A stretch of 64,000 nt of DNA. Origin: Rhodococcus zopfii NBRC 100606 = JCM 9919 (lineage in GTDB: Bacteria; Actinomycetota; Actinomycetes; Mycobacteriales; Mycobacteriaceae). The DNA lies in NCBI RefSeq assembly GCF_001895025.1, contig NZ_BCXI01000007.1:1-64000 (forward strand), written 5' to 3'. Below, piece by piece: positions 46,613 through 56,114 of this stretch. The first letter of the stretch is position 1. Each line of letters starts with the position of its first letter. A model generated the notes under the pieces. The model saw only the letters and a program-made list of their open reading frames with translations, did no database searches and was not told the DNA's origin. Both the position numbers and the translations under genes were made by a program.

Positions 46613-46657
46613 ACGGTGTCCGTCCTGTCCGGCGGGGTTGGGTAGGACGGACACCGT
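46613..46657. terminator. 14-bp hairpin after fadA6
   Basis: ACGGTGTCCGTCCT and AGGACGGACACCGT form a perfect 14-bp stem around a 17-nt loop, 10 nt past fadA6 and 7 nt from the end of the converging gene. It is likely a two-way terminator. Confidence 0.75.
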
Positions 46658-46664
46658 GATCGTT

Positions 46665-47069
46665 CTAACGGAGTGTCGGATCGGTGACGCGGTCGCTGCT
46701 GCCGGCGGTCCGGAACATCATGTCGATTGCGTCGGCCACCGGATCGGCGGGCAGCACGTGGACGATGTTCTGGTAGATGATGCCGCCGTCGGGGCACCAC
46801 ACCAGTACCCGGCGGGGGCCGGGTGCGACGTTGTGCGCGAGCATCGTTCCCGACGGTTCCAACGGCAGGCTCTGGGTGTTCCCGTCCGCATCGGGGTCGA
46901 CCCGGCAGCTTTCCGGGTGCACCGGCACACCGTGCACGGTCACCTTCACCCGGGCACGCCCCGGGACGACCTCTGCGGTCGCCGCGGCACCGGCGATACC
47001 GGGAGTGGTCAGGATGATCGCCGCGGTGGACAACACGGCTGCGGCTGCGCTCACGTATCGGACTCTCAT
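46665..47069 (-). CDS. Small secreted protein of unknown function
   Basis: 134 residues: a signal peptide (about residues 1-28, ending GIAGAAA), then a beta-rich domain with two cysteines (SCRVDP, VLVWCPDGG) that may pair. I do not recognise the family. It is divergent from the DUF2277 gene. Confidence 0.7.
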   Translation of the reverse strand: MRVRYVSAAAAVLSTAAIILTTPGIAGAAATAEVVPGRARVKVTVHGVPVHPESCRVDPDADGNTQSLPLEPSGTMLAHNVAPGPRRVLVWCPDGGIIYQNIVHVLPADPVADAIDMMFRTAGSSDRVTDPTLR

Positions 47070-47175
47070 TCGGCTCCTTCCGTAGGGATTGTTCGACCAT
47101 ACGATGGGATTGCGTCATACGTCCGTATCTTGCGAGGTGCTGTCGGCCCGGCCGCTCGCGACTACTCTCGGACAC

Positions 47176-47445
47176 ATGTGCCGGAACATCACCGAGCTGC
47201 GCGGACTCGAACCCGCCGCGACCGCGGAGGAGATCGAAGCTGCCGCGCGGCAATACGTCCGTAAGGTCAGCGGCATTCAGAAGCTGTCCGACGCCACCCG
47301 CGAACCGTTCGAGCAGGCCGTCGCGGAGGTCACGGCTACCACCGCCCGGCTGCTGGCCGCCTTGCCGGAGCGGCGGCAACCCCCGGCGACGATCCCGCCG
47401 CTGCGGCGGCCCGAGGTGCAGGCGCGCATCGCGGCGCGCGGCTGA
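47176..47445 (+). CDS. DUF2277 family protein
   Basis: 89 residues beginning MCRNITELRGLEPAAT, with ARQYVRKVSGIQKLS and a final helix VTATTARLLAALP, the conserved parts of DUF2277. The function is unknown. It converges with the P450 gene, 12 nt apart. Confidence 0.83.
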   Translation: MCRNITELRGLEPAATAEEIEAAARQYVRKVSGIQKLSDATREPFEQAVAEVTATTARLLAALPERRQPPATIPPLRRPEVQARIAARG

Positions 47446-47457
47446 ATCGCCGCGCGG

Positions 47458-48864
47458 TCAGCGGGCGCGCGACGACACCGTGGGGCACAGGCCCTGCGGC
47501 ATCAGGGTGAGCCGTTCGGCGATCCGAAGCCGGTAGCGCGGATCCAGGTCGAAGTCGAAGCGGCGCAACAGACTTCCCAGAACCAGGGTAGCCTCGTGCA
47601 GGGCGAATTGGCGTCCGATGCAGGCGCGTTCGCCGGTTCCGAACGGCTTGTACACGTGCCCCGGGCGAGCCCGGACCCGTTCGGGAAGGAAGTGATCCGG
47701 ATCGAACGTCTCGGCGTCCGGACCCCACACCTCGGGGTCGCGGTGCACCGCCGGGAGCAGCACGAGCACCCAGTCACCCTTCCTCAGCCGGTACCGTCCG
47801 CCGAGCGTCGTGTCCGCACGCGCTTCGCGGGCGTAGGCGGGCGCGGTCGGCCACAGCCGCAGCGCTTCGTCGAGCACGCGCCGCACGTACCGCAGCTTCG
47901 CGACCTGCTCGAACGCCGGGGTGTCCTCACCCCACACCGCGTCGACCTCGGCTCGTGCGCGGGCGAACACCTCCGGATTGCGCATCAGATAGTAGAGCGC
48001 GAAGGACAATGCGCCCGAGGTTGTTTCGTGCCCCGCGACCAGGAAGGTGAGTACCTGGTTGCGGATGTTCTCGTCGTCGATCCGGTTCGGGTCGTTCTCC
48101 CGCGCCGCCCGCAGCATGAGCTCGAGCAGATCGTCGTGCCCGGTCGCGCCCGCGGCCTGCCGGCTGCGCACCACCTCGTCGACGACCCGGTGCAGGTAGG
48201 CGCGGTCCAGGTCGTACTGCCGTTTCGCCTCGGGGAACAGGTGCCGCCCGACGACCGGCAGCCGCCGCAGGGCGCTGCGCTGCGAGAACGCCAGCCCGCC
48301 GACCATCGCCTCGACGAACGGATGCGGACGCTCGCGTTCGAACGGCGAGAACGAATAGCTGAACCCGGTGCGGCCGATCGTCTCGAGGGTCAGCTTGGTC
48401 ATGTCGGCCGCCACGTCCACCCGACCGTCGGCGACGGCACGCCGGTCCCAGTGATCGAGCAGGTCGGCCGTCACATCCAGCATCGTCGCGTGGTACGAGC
48501 GCATTGCGGATTGAGCGAAGGCGGGGGTGAGCAGTTCGTGCGCGCGGCGCCAGTTCGGTTCGTCGTTGAACGCGGTGAACAGTCCGTCTCCGCCGAGGCT
48601 GCGCAACGCTTCGACTCCGGGTGCGAGGTGTTTGGCGAAGCGACGGTCGTCGGACAGTTCGGCGGTGAGTTCGCCGGAACACACGAACACGAACCGCAAC
48701 CGGAACGGGCGGCGTTCGAAAACGGGGCCGAGCCGGCGATGCATCTCCATCGAATTCTGGACCGGAGCGCTCAGGGACATGCCCAGCACGTCGCCGAGCA
48801 CGGGCACCCGCCACGGCGGATGCGGGATCTCGGTGTCGAACACGTGCGAGGTGGCAACGGCCAT
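47458..48864 (-). CDS. Stand-alone cytochrome P450 resembling the P450-BM3 heme domain
   Basis: 468 residues. The I-helix motif FLVAGHETTSG, the K-helix EALRLWPTAPAY and heme loop FGTGERACIG (Cys415) are present. The stretch QFALHEATLVLG and the ALRLWPTAPA block are strikingly like the CYP102 (P450-BM3) heme domain, a fatty-acid hydroxylase, but the fused reductase is absent, so separate redox partners are needed. It is divergent from a TetR regulator, as in fatty-acid inducible CYP102 systems. Substrate inferred, not shown. Confidence 0.87.
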   Translation of the reverse strand: MAVATSHVFDTEIPHPPWRVPVLGDVLGMSLSAPVQNSMEMHRRLGPVFERRPFRLRFVFVCSGELTAELSDDRRFAKHLAPGVEALRSLGGDGLFTAFNDEPNWRRAHELLTPAFAQSAMRSYHATMLDVTADLLDHWDRRAVADGRVDVAADMTKLTLETIGRTGFSYSFSPFERERPHPFVEAMVGGLAFSQRSALRRLPVVGRHLFPEAKRQYDLDRAYLHRVVDEVVRSRQAAGATGHDDLLELMLRAARENDPNRIDDENIRNQVLTFLVAGHETTSGALSFALYYLMRNPEVFARARAEVDAVWGEDTPAFEQVAKLRYVRRVLDEALRLWPTAPAYAREARADTTLGGRYRLRKGDWVLVLLPAVHRDPEVWGPDAETFDPDHFLPERVRARPGHVYKPFGTGERACIGRQFALHEATLVLGSLLRRFDFDLDPRYRLRIAERLTLMPQGLCPTVSSRAR

Positions 48865-48903
48865 CTGTTCGTCCCCCGGACAGTCGAACTCTTATTGAAC
48901 CGA

Positions 48904-48923
48904 CGTACAGTAGCCACGGTACG
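48904..48923. promoter_or_regulatory. Inverted repeat between P450 and TetR genes
   Basis: CGTAC and GTACG flank 10 bp in the intergenic space of the divergent pair. It is a possible TetR operator; the match is short. Confidence 0.35.
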
Positions 48924-48960
48924 CCCGGAAACGTGCCTGTCAAGACGTAGATTTGGCGGC

Positions 48961-49545
48961 ATGGCACAACCGCGGCGACGTCTGAGCCCCGACCAGCGGC
49001 GCACCGAGCTGCTCGACATCGGTGCCCGGCTGTTCTCGCAACACGCCTACGAGGACGTGCGCATCGAGGAGGTCGCGGAGCTCGCCGGCGTCTCCCGGGG
49101 GCTGATGTACCACTACTTTCCGACCAAGCGCGAGTTCATGGCGGCGGTCGTGCAACGCGAGTCCGACCGGTTGCTCGCCGTCACCGAACCGGATCCGGCG
49201 CTCTCGGTGCACGAGCGGATCGCGGCGGGGCTGGACGCCTACCTGGAGTACATCGAGTCGCATGCGCAGGGTGTGCTGGCGATCAACCGCGGTGCCGTCT
49301 CGGCCGACGCGAGCATCCGCGGCATCGTCGACGCGGAACTCGACGTGCAGCAGCAGCGCATCGTCGAGGCTCTCGCCCCGCCGGCAGCCGAGCGCGAGCT
49401 CGTCGAACTCGCGGTGCGCGGGTGGATCTCGTTCGTCCGCACCGTGTGCATCGACTGGCTGGACCGTCCCACCATCACCACCGCGCAACTGCGTGGGCTG
49501 TGCCTGGACGCGCTCGCCGGGATGCTCACCACGCGAACGAACTGA
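48961..49545 (+). CDS. TetR-family regulator
   Basis: 194 residues with an N-terminal helix-turn-helix (about residues 30-58, VRIEEVAELAGVSRGLMYHYFPTKREF) and an all-helical ligand domain. It is divergent from the P450 gene, 96 bp apart, and so is probably its regulator. Confidence 0.87.
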   Translation: MAQPRRRLSPDQRRTELLDIGARLFSQHAYEDVRIEEVAELAGVSRGLMYHYFPTKREFMAAVVQRESDRLLAVTEPDPALSVHERIAAGLDAYLEYIESHAQGVLAINRGAVSADASIRGIVDAELDVQQQRIVEALAPPAAERELVELAVRGWISFVRTVCIDWLDRPTITTAQLRGLCLDALAGMLTTRTN

Positions 49546-49577
49546 GCATCCCGGCCGGGTCGGCCGACGATCGCGGG

Positions 49578-51599
49578 TCAGCGCACGATCTGGACGGATG
49601 CGAAGCTCGGTGCCGACGGGTCGAGTCGGATGTGCTGCGGCTTCAGGCCGCTGTCGTGGAGCATCGGGCCCAGCGGCAGCGACCGCGGCAGGCTCGACGC
49701 GTACACGTTGATCCGGAGGCGGTGACCGGGTTGCAGGATCGCGTCGGTGAGCACCGTGGAGATGTCGAGCTGGGTGGGCACGCCGGGCTGGACGAGTTGC
49801 CGCGTGTCGAGCGTCAGATACGGGACCGCGCGAGCGTAGTCGCCGGCCGGGGTGAAGGTGCTGCGGGAGTCGTCGATTCCGCGCAGCGACGCGACGAGCG
49901 CGCCGGAGGTCAGCACGGTCGAACGGCCGTCGGGCGCCACGTCGTTGACCGTCACCGACCAGAAGCCGTCGGGGGCGTCGAGCACGGTGTTCAGGTGCAC
50001 GTTGATCGCGCCGGAGATCTGGGTCGGTTCGGTGACCGGCGCGCCGGTGAAGGTCAGGCCTTCGGCCTCGTTGAACCGGGCATCCTTGGTGCAGTTCGAA
50101 CCGAGCAGCACCGTGAATCCGGCTGTCCCGACCGCTGATTCGCGCGAGCAGAACCCGCGTAGGCCCGGCGCGACCGTCAGATCCCGGGTGTCGGTGGGAG
50201 CTTCGGACGTGAGCGATCCGTCGTAGGCGGCGTGACCGGCGGTGCCGCTCGGCGCACCGGACAGATGGAACTTCTCGAATTCGGCGCCGGCGCGCGGGAA
50301 CTGGCCGGTGGTGGTCCATCCGCCGCCCTGCTGGAACAGCGTGACGGGCCCGTAGTTCTCGATGCCGTTGTCGATGCCCTTGAGCCAATGGTCGAACCAG
50401 GCGCGCTGGAGTGTGCCGAGCTTCGGCGGGTAGCCGGGCTTGCCGAAGTCGGTGCCCGCCACGATGTGGTAGCCGTCGCCCATGACGAGCTGCTTCTCGC
50501 CCGGTGCGACCGGGATGCGGTTGTAGATATCCGGTTCGCTGTTGGCGAAGATGTCGTGCCAGCCGCCGAAGACGAAGGTGGGCACCTCGATCGACTCGAG
50601 ATTCGCGGTGCGCTCCTGGTAGAACGGTCCGTCCTGCGCGACCTCGAGGGCGCCGGGGGAGACCCCCTCGACCGTGGCGGCGGTGACCGCCTCGAGGAGC
50701 TCGGGGAGCTTGGTGGCGGGGTCGGCGAGGCGGTCGCGCAGCCATTGTGCGTCGAAGTTGCCCTGCACCAGTGCCTGCATGTCCGGGATCCACTTGAGCC
50801 CGTTGACGAGGGTGAGCCACATCGGCATGAATCCGATACCGAGCGCGCCGCCGGTGCCGACGATGTCCCGCATCAGGTCGTTGCCGGGTTCCATCGCGAA
50901 CACCGCGTCGAGCGCTGCCGGTCGCAGACCCGCGCCCTGCAGCTGGTTGATCGCCGAATAGGACACGCCACTGGTACCGACGCTGCCGTTCGACCACGGC
51001 TGCTTCGACACCCAGTCGATCACCTCGACGGTGTCCTGCTGTTCGCGCGGGCCGAGGACCTGCCATTCGCCCTGCGAGAAGCCGGTGCCGCGGACGTCGA
51101 CGATGACCTGTGTGTAGCCGTTCTGGACGAGATCGCGGTTGAGGCCGAAAACCTGCACGAGTCCGCCGCCGGTCGTCTTCGCGAGCTCGGTGACTCCGTC
51201 GAACGGGGCCGCGAAGTTCAGTGTGTCGCCGAGTCCCTCGGCCAGGGGCGCGAGGGTCGGATCATCGGCGACGATCGTCCCCAGGGTCGAGAGCAGCTTC
51301 GTGTAGGGCGTGAGGTTGAGGACGACGGGTGTCGGATCGGCGATCGGTGCTCCGTGCGCATCCGCCGGACGGAAGACGTTGGCGCGCAGAACGGTGCCGT
51401 CGCTCATCGTGATGGGGACGTCCCATTCGACGGCGGTGTTCGGGTACGCGTCGGGTGCGTCGACCGCTGCCTGCCAGGCGGCCGCATCGGCACCACCGGA
51501 CGGATCGGCGCCGGCGATCGGTGCGGCGGTGATCGCGGCGGCGGCGGTGGAGGCGACGGCCAGCGCCGCGATCACCCCGCGCAGGAATCGTCTCTTCAC
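49578..51599 (-). CDS. Secreted CocE/NonD (peptidase S15) family hydrolase
   Basis: 673 residues. Signal peptide (residues 1-31, cleavage near GADP). S15-type alpha/beta hydrolase with VDVRGTGFSQGEW and nucleophile Ser213 in GTSGVSYS, a DFGKPGYPP lid region and a C-terminal jelly-roll (PFAM X-Pro dipeptidyl-peptidase C-terminal type) with LQPGHRLRINVYAS. Such exported enzymes act as acyl esterases or peptidases. It stands alone. Confidence 0.85.
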   Translation of the reverse strand: MKRRFLRGVIAALAVASTAAAAITAAPIAGADPSGGADAAAWQAAVDAPDAYPNTAVEWDVPITMSDGTVLRANVFRPADAHGAPIADPTPVVLNLTPYTKLLSTLGTIVADDPTLAPLAEGLGDTLNFAAPFDGVTELAKTTGGGLVQVFGLNRDLVQNGYTQVIVDVRGTGFSQGEWQVLGPREQQDTVEVIDWVSKQPWSNGSVGTSGVSYSAINQLQGAGLRPAALDAVFAMEPGNDLMRDIVGTGGALGIGFMPMWLTLVNGLKWIPDMQALVQGNFDAQWLRDRLADPATKLPELLEAVTAATVEGVSPGALEVAQDGPFYQERTANLESIEVPTFVFGGWHDIFANSEPDIYNRIPVAPGEKQLVMGDGYHIVAGTDFGKPGYPPKLGTLQRAWFDHWLKGIDNGIENYGPVTLFQQGGGWTTTGQFPRAGAEFEKFHLSGAPSGTAGHAAYDGSLTSEAPTDTRDLTVAPGLRGFCSRESAVGTAGFTVLLGSNCTKDARFNEAEGLTFTGAPVTEPTQISGAINVHLNTVLDAPDGFWSVTVNDVAPDGRSTVLTSGALVASLRGIDDSRSTFTPAGDYARAVPYLTLDTRQLVQPGVPTQLDISTVLTDAILQPGHRLRINVYASSLPRSLPLGPMLHDSGLKPQHIRLDPSAPSFASVQIVR

Positions 51600-51693
51600 C
51601 CGGAATCCCCCTGTCGACGGTCAAACCCCCGGAGCAACCTATCCCGATCGGCGGGGCCGGTCAACGATCCTGCGCCCGGTCTCCATCTCCTGC

Positions 51694-52467
51694 TCAGCGG
51701 AATCCGCCGTCGGACCGGACGATGGTGCCGGTGGTGAAACTCGACGCGTCGCTCGCGAGAAACAGTGCAGCGCCGACGATCTCGTGGGGTTCTCCGATCC
51801 GTTGCAGGTGCACGGCCTCGCCCGACTGCCGGATCTGCTCGGGGGACCAGGCATTGGAGATGTCCGTGCGGTACGGGCCGGGCATGAGGGTGTTGACGCG
51901 CACCTCGGGGGCGAGCAGATCGGCGAAGCCCTCGGTCATGGCATTGAGGCCGCTCTTGGCGGAGGCGTAGTGGATGAACGCGCCCGAGGGGTGCAGGGAG
52001 CCGCTGCTGCTCACGCTGATGATCGTGCCGCTGCCCTGCTCCTTCATCCGGGGTCCGACGAGCTGGGTGAGCCGGAACGGACCCTTGAGGTTGAGGCCCA
52101 GCACGCTGTCCCACAGCGACTCGCTGACGTCCGCGATGTTCCGGTAGACCGGCGACATGCCGGCATTGTTGACCAGGATGTCGATGCGCCCGAACATCGC
52201 GTACGTGGCGTCGACGAGGCCCTCGATCTCGTCCCAGCGGCCCATGTGGCAACCGTAGGCGAGTGCGCGCCGTCCGGTGGTCTCCTGGATTTCGGCGACC
52301 ACCTTCTCGCAGTTCTCGATCTTGCGGCTCGCGACGATGACATCGGCGCCGGCTTGCGCGAACGCGAGCGCAATCTCCTTGCCCATGCCCCGGCTGCCGC
52401 CGGTGACGAGCGCGACCTTGCCGTCGAGGCGGAATCGATCGAATGGAGCGGGGATCGCGTCGGTCAT
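51694..52467 (-). CDS. SDR family oxidoreductase
   Basis: 257 residues, classical SDR: TGGSRGMG (about 22-29), NNAGMSP, SSSGSLHPSGAFIHYASAK with the Tyr-x3-Lys pair near 162-166. It lies downstream of ipdC on the same strand but has a 150-nt gap with its own palindrome, so it is probably a separate unit. Substrate unknown; a CoA ester or steroid alcohol is possible from context. Confidence 0.82.
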   Translation of the reverse strand: MTDAIPAPFDRFRLDGKVALVTGGSRGMGKEIALAFAQAGADVIVASRKIENCEKVVAEIQETTGRRALAYGCHMGRWDEIEGLVDATYAMFGRIDILVNNAGMSPVYRNIADVSESLWDSVLGLNLKGPFRLTQLVGPRMKEQGSGTIISVSSSGSLHPSGAFIHYASAKSGLNAMTEGFADLLAPEVRVNTLMPGPYRTDISNAWSPEQIRQSGEAVHLQRIGEPHEIVGAALFLASDASSFTTGTIVRSDGGFR

Positions 52468-52506
52468 GGGGCTGCCTCTCGTCCAGAAATGTTGTTCCCA
52501 TTCTCA

Positions 52507-52519
52507 AGAATGATATTCT
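52507..52519. promoter_or_regulatory. 13-bp palindrome upstream of the SDR gene
   Basis: AGAAT and ATTCT flank GAT, 40 bp upstream of the SDR start. The AT-rich context in otherwise GC-rich DNA suggests a promoter/operator. It does not fit the KstR or KstR2 patterns. Confidence 0.4.
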
Positions 52520-52616
52520 GAACCTATCGGACGGCGCCCCGATCTGGGAAGGGCCCCGCAACGGAAAGCGCCACCCGCGCCCGGAAAGGGCGGGGCGGCG
52601 CTTCGGTGCAGCGAGG

Positions 52617-53681
52617 TTATCGGAGCGCCGACAGTGCGTCGATGCGTTCGACGGCCTCGGTCATGATCCGGTCGATCAACTCCCGGCAGCTCGGCAGGTC
52701 GTCGATCATGCCGACCACCTGACCGGACGCCAGCACGCCCGCCTCGGTGTTGCCCTCGACCAGGCCGGCCTTGAGCAGCATCGGGGTGTTCGCGGCCATG
52801 ATGATCTGCTGCCACGTGCGGTCGCCGGACTTCTTCATGGCAAGGCCGTCCTTGACGAGCGTCGACCACTTCATGCCGGTCATCGACTTGAACTTCATCG
52901 CGTTCCTCGTCGCGGCGACGAGTCCCTTTGCGTAGCTGGACTTCTCGAGCGCGTTGACCAGGTCGGTGTTGAGAACCCGGTGCGGCATACCGTCGACCTT
53001 CACGGAGACCGTGGTGTCCTGCAGGCCCCGCGAAAGGTACTGCTGCTTCACCGAATCCGGCACGGCGGAGTCGGTGGTGAGCAGGAAGCGGGTACCCATC
53101 GCGACCCCCGCCGCACCGTACGCCAGCGCCGCGGCCATGCCGCGACCGTCGAAGAATCCGCCACCGGCGATCACCGGGATGTCGACGGCGTCGAGCACGG
53201 ACGGCAACAGCAGCGTCGTCGCGACACCGCCGGTGTGGCCGCCGCCTTCGCCGCCCTGCACGATCACCGCGTCCGCGCCCCACGAGGCGACCTTCACCGC
53301 GTGCTTGGCGGCACCGATCGACGGGACCACGACGATCCCGTGATCCTTGAGCTTGGCGATCAGATCCTTCTTCGGTGCCAGCGCGAACGAGGCGACCTTG
53401 ACGTTCTCCCGGATCAGTAGGTCGATGCGCTGCGGGGCGTCCGACGCGTCGGCGCGGATGTTGACCCCGAACGGCTTGTCCGTCAACGACTTCGTCTTCG
53501 CGACGGCGGCCTCGAGCTCGTCGTAGGTCATCGTCGCGGACGCGAGGATGCCGAGACCGCCGGCGTTGCAGGTGGCCGCGGTCAGGCGCGGGCCGGACAC
53601 CCAGCCCATGCCGGTCTGCACGATCGGATGCTCGATGCCGACCAGCTTCGTCAGCGCCGTGTTCACACGAGGGGTGCTCAC
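52617..53681 (-). CDS. ipdC: IpdC: NPD-family flavin oxidoreductase of the HIP pathway
   Basis: 354 residues of the nitronate-monooxygenase/enoyl-reductase-like TIM-barrel family: HPIVQTGMGWVSG near the start, VVVPSIGAAKHAVK, IVQGGEGGGHTGG (the FMN-binding glycine-rich loop) and VIAGGGFFDGRG. It corresponds to Rv3553, next to ipdB. GTG 53681 overlaps the ipdB stop by 4 nt. It is needed for ring C/D degradation in mycobacteria, acting on a HIP-derived CoA ester. Confidence 0.9.
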   Translation of the reverse strand: MSTPRVNTALTKLVGIEHPIVQTGMGWVSGPRLTAATCNAGGLGILASATMTYDELEAAVAKTKSLTDKPFGVNIRADASDAPQRIDLLIRENVKVASFALAPKKDLIAKLKDHGIVVVPSIGAAKHAVKVASWGADAVIVQGGEGGGHTGGVATTLLLPSVLDAVDIPVIAGGGFFDGRGMAAALAYGAAGVAMGTRFLLTTDSAVPDSVKQQYLSRGLQDTTVSVKVDGMPHRVLNTDLVNALEKSSYAKGLVAATRNAMKFKSMTGMKWSTLVKDGLAMKKSGDRTWQQIIMAANTPMLLKAGLVEGNTEAGVLASGQVVGMIDDLPSCRELIDRIMTEAVERIDALSALR

Positions 53682-54436
53682 GCCGAGACCTCGCGGTCGC
53701 GCAGGCACTTCGGATCCAGGACCTCGCGGATGATCCGCAGTTCCTCCGCGCTGGGATCGCGGGTGACACCGGCCTCGGCGAGGTCGGCGACCGCGAACGA
53801 GGTGTTCTCCGCGACCTCCTCAGCGGTGACACCCGGGTGCAGGCTCAACGCGCGGAAGGTGTGGCCGGGACCGCCGAAGTCGAAGACACCGAGGTTGGTG
53901 ACGACTCGATACACGTTCAGGTATCTGTATGCCGGGTTCTCCGGGTCGACCTTGTCCCAGCCGACGCCCGCGACGACGTCGACCTTGTCGCAGAACACGC
54001 GCTTGTTGTGCTTGCCAACCCAGTAGCTGGTGGCGTGGTTGATGGTGTTGCCGGGGGCCCCGCGCACACCGAACATCTGGCGGGTCGGTTGCTGCAGCGG
54101 GCCGAACGCCGACAGGTTCTGGTTGCCGTGCCGGTCGATCTGGTTGGCGCCCATGATGACATGGCGTCGGCCGGACGCGACGACGTCGAACACCTTGCGG
54201 AACGGCATCCAGCCCTCGATCGCGCCCTTCCCGCCGACCGCGGGGGTGTCGGCGAGGATCAGCGCCTCACCGTCGGTGATGAGCAGATCCGGCTCGGTGG
54301 TCAGACGCGCCAGGCGCGCACCGATCAGCGCCATCGTGGACATCGGGCTGGCCATGATCTCGCCGGCGCCGGCAAAGATGTCGGCGCACGCGATGGCGCA
54401 GTACTCGGCGCGAGTGACGGTTTCGGTGGAGGTCAT
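53678..54436 (-). CDS. ipdB: IpdB: ring C hydrolase subunit B
   Basis: 252 residues of the CoA-transferase beta fold. Together with IpdA it forms a heterodimer that, despite the CoA-transferase fold, hydrolyses COCHEA-CoA to open ring C. Sequence blocks such as GANQIDRHGNQNLSAFG are typical. ATG 54436 overlaps the ipdA stop (ATGA). Confidence 0.92.
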   Translation of the reverse strand: MTSTETVTRAEYCAIACADIFAGAGEIMASPMSTMALIGARLARLTTEPDLLITDGEALILADTPAVGGKGAIEGWMPFRKVFDVVASGRRHVIMGANQIDRHGNQNLSAFGPLQQPTRQMFGVRGAPGNTINHATSYWVGKHNKRVFCDKVDVVAGVGWDKVDPENPAYRYLNVYRVVTNLGVFDFGGPGHTFRALSLHPGVTAEEVAENTSFAVADLAEAGVTRDPSAEELRIIREVLDPKCLRDREVSA

Positions 54437-55314
54437 GCCTGCTCCTCGGCGAAGTTCTTGACGGCGGCCTGGTAGTCGCCCTCGGACCCGGACAGGAATC
54501 GGTCGACGAACGCCTGCCACGACTCGGGGGTCTTGGCGGCCTCGGCGTAGTGACGCTGGAACTTCTCGTCGCGGCCGTAGGACTCGCCGGCGAGGGTGAA
54601 GTGGGCGCCGCCCGGGGCCTCGACGACACCGTCGACCATCATGCGGTTGAGGATCAGCTGCTGCAGCGGAACCTCCTTGACGAGCTGCTCGGTCTCGACG
54701 ATTTTCTCGACGGAGACGAAGCGCTTCTCGGCGGCCAGGCAGTACAGGTCGTCGAAGTACGGGTCGACGCCCTGGTAGCCCGCATTGCCGTGGGCGTCAC
54801 CGATGTTGAGGTGCACGAACGCCGCGTCCAGGTTCAGCGCGGGCATCGCGATCAGCGTCTCGCGCTTGCCGGAGGCGTCGGCGTACGGGGAGGTGACGGT
54901 CTGCAGTTCGTCGCCCCAGAAGTTCTGCACGTCGGAACCGAGACCGGCGCGGATCGGCAGGAACGGCAGGCGCGCGGCGGCGGCTTCGAGACCACACTTG
55001 ACCATGCCCTCGTCCATCTCGCGGGCGACGATGGCGCCTTCGGTGCGGGCCTTGGAGAACCACGGGTCGTAGAACGGCGCCGAATCGAGCGATACGAAGC
55101 CGTAGTACGCCTTCTTGACCTTGCCGGCCGAGCACAACAGGCCCAGGTCCGGTCCGCCGTAGGTGACGACGGTCAGATCCTTCACATCCGAACGCAGGAT
55201 CGCGCGCACGAACGCCATCGGCTTGCGCCGCGAACCCCAGCCGCCGAGGCCGATGGTCATGCCGCTGCGCAGCTGTCCGACGGCCTCGTCGAGAGTAATC
55301 CTCTTGTCACGCAC
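54433..55314 (-). CDS. ipdA: IpdA: ring C hydrolase subunit A
   Basis: 293 residues of the CoA-transferase alpha fold, closely matching Rv3551 in length and in blocks such as AFVRAILRSDVKDLTVVTYGGPDLGLLCSAGKVK (in parts). I chose GTG 55314 with GGGAGAG upstream, which gives the mycobacterial N-terminus (DKRITLDEAVGQLRSGMTIG); the frame is open to 55341. It lies 13 nt after echA20. Confidence 0.92.
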   Translation of the reverse strand: MRDKRITLDEAVGQLRSGMTIGLGGWGSRRKPMAFVRAILRSDVKDLTVVTYGGPDLGLLCSAGKVKKAYYGFVSLDSAPFYDPWFSKARTEGAIVAREMDEGMVKCGLEAAAARLPFLPIRAGLGSDVQNFWGDELQTVTSPYADASGKRETLIAMPALNLDAAFVHLNIGDAHGNAGYQGVDPYFDDLYCLAAEKRFVSVEKIVETEQLVKEVPLQQLILNRMMVDGVVEAPGGAHFTLAGESYGRDEKFQRHYAEAAKTPESWQAFVDRFLSGSEGDYQAAVKNFAEEQA

Positions 55315-55327
55315 TTCTTTTCTCTCC

Positions 55328-56089
55328 CTACTTGTTCGCACGCGGCTTGCCGGTTGCGACGAATTCGTCGCGGTGCTCGTCGGCGACGCCGGCGAGGTTC
55401 AGCTCGAAGGTGAAGCCCTGTTCGATGCGGTAGGCGGTCTTCACGTCGACCGGGTCGATGCGGTTGATCGCTTCCTTCGCCCGGCGGATCACGCGGGTGT
55501 CCTTGGCGGCGATCAGACCGGCGACCTCGAGTGCGGCGGCGTCGAGTTCGGCGCGCGGCACCACCTTGTAGACGGAGCCGAAGTGGTGCAGCTGCTGTGC
55601 CGTGACGTTCTGCGCCGTGTAGTACAGGGTGCGCATCAGGTGCTGCGGCACGAGGCGCGACAGGTGGGTGGCGGCGCCGAGCGCACCGCGGTCGACCTCG
55701 GGGAGACCGAAGACCGCGTCGTCGGAGGCGACGATGACATCGGCGTTGCCGACCAGGCCGATGCCGCCGCCCACGCAGAAGCCGTTGACGGCGACCACGA
55801 CCGGGACCTCGCAGTCGTAGACGGCGGAGAACGCGGCCGCGCAGCCGTGGTTGGCGGCGATGAGGGCGTCGAATCCCTCGGTGGCCTGCATTTCCTTGAT
55901 GTCGACGCCGGCGTTGAAGCCGCGGCCTTCGGAACGAAGGATCACGACGTGGGTGTCCGGGTCCTTGCCGGCGGCGAGGACAGCGTCGGCAAGTTCGAAC
56001 CATCCGGCGGACGGAATGGCGTTCACGGGCGGGTAGTCGACGGTGACCGTGGTGATTCCCGCGCCGTCGGAGGTGGAGGTGATGCCCAT
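55328..56089 (-). CDS. echA20: EchA20: ring D-opening crotonase
   Basis: 253 residues, crotonase fold. GRGFNAGVDIKEMQ and NGFCVGGGIGLVG form the oxyanion hole; of the two hydratase Glu only E131 (FGLPEVDRG) remains, consistent with the hydrolase role reported for EchA20 on the five-membered ring D of HIEC-CoA. ATG 56089 has AGGA about seven bases upstream. It heads echA20-ipdA-ipdB-ipdC; a KstR2-like palindrome lies 26 bp upstream. Confidence 0.9.
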   Translation of the reverse strand: MGITSTSDGAGITTVTVDYPPVNAIPSAGWFELADAVLAAGKDPDTHVVILRSEGRGFNAGVDIKEMQATEGFDALIAANHGCAAAFSAVYDCEVPVVVAVNGFCVGGGIGLVGNADVIVASDDAVFGLPEVDRGALGAATHLSRLVPQHLMRTLYYTAQNVTAQQLHHFGSVYKVVPRAELDAAALEVAGLIAAKDTRVIRRAKEAINRIDPVDVKTAYRIEQGFTFELNLAGVADEHRDEFVATGKPRANK

Positions 56090-56114
56090 GGCATGTTCCT
56101 TACGTCGGTACCGA

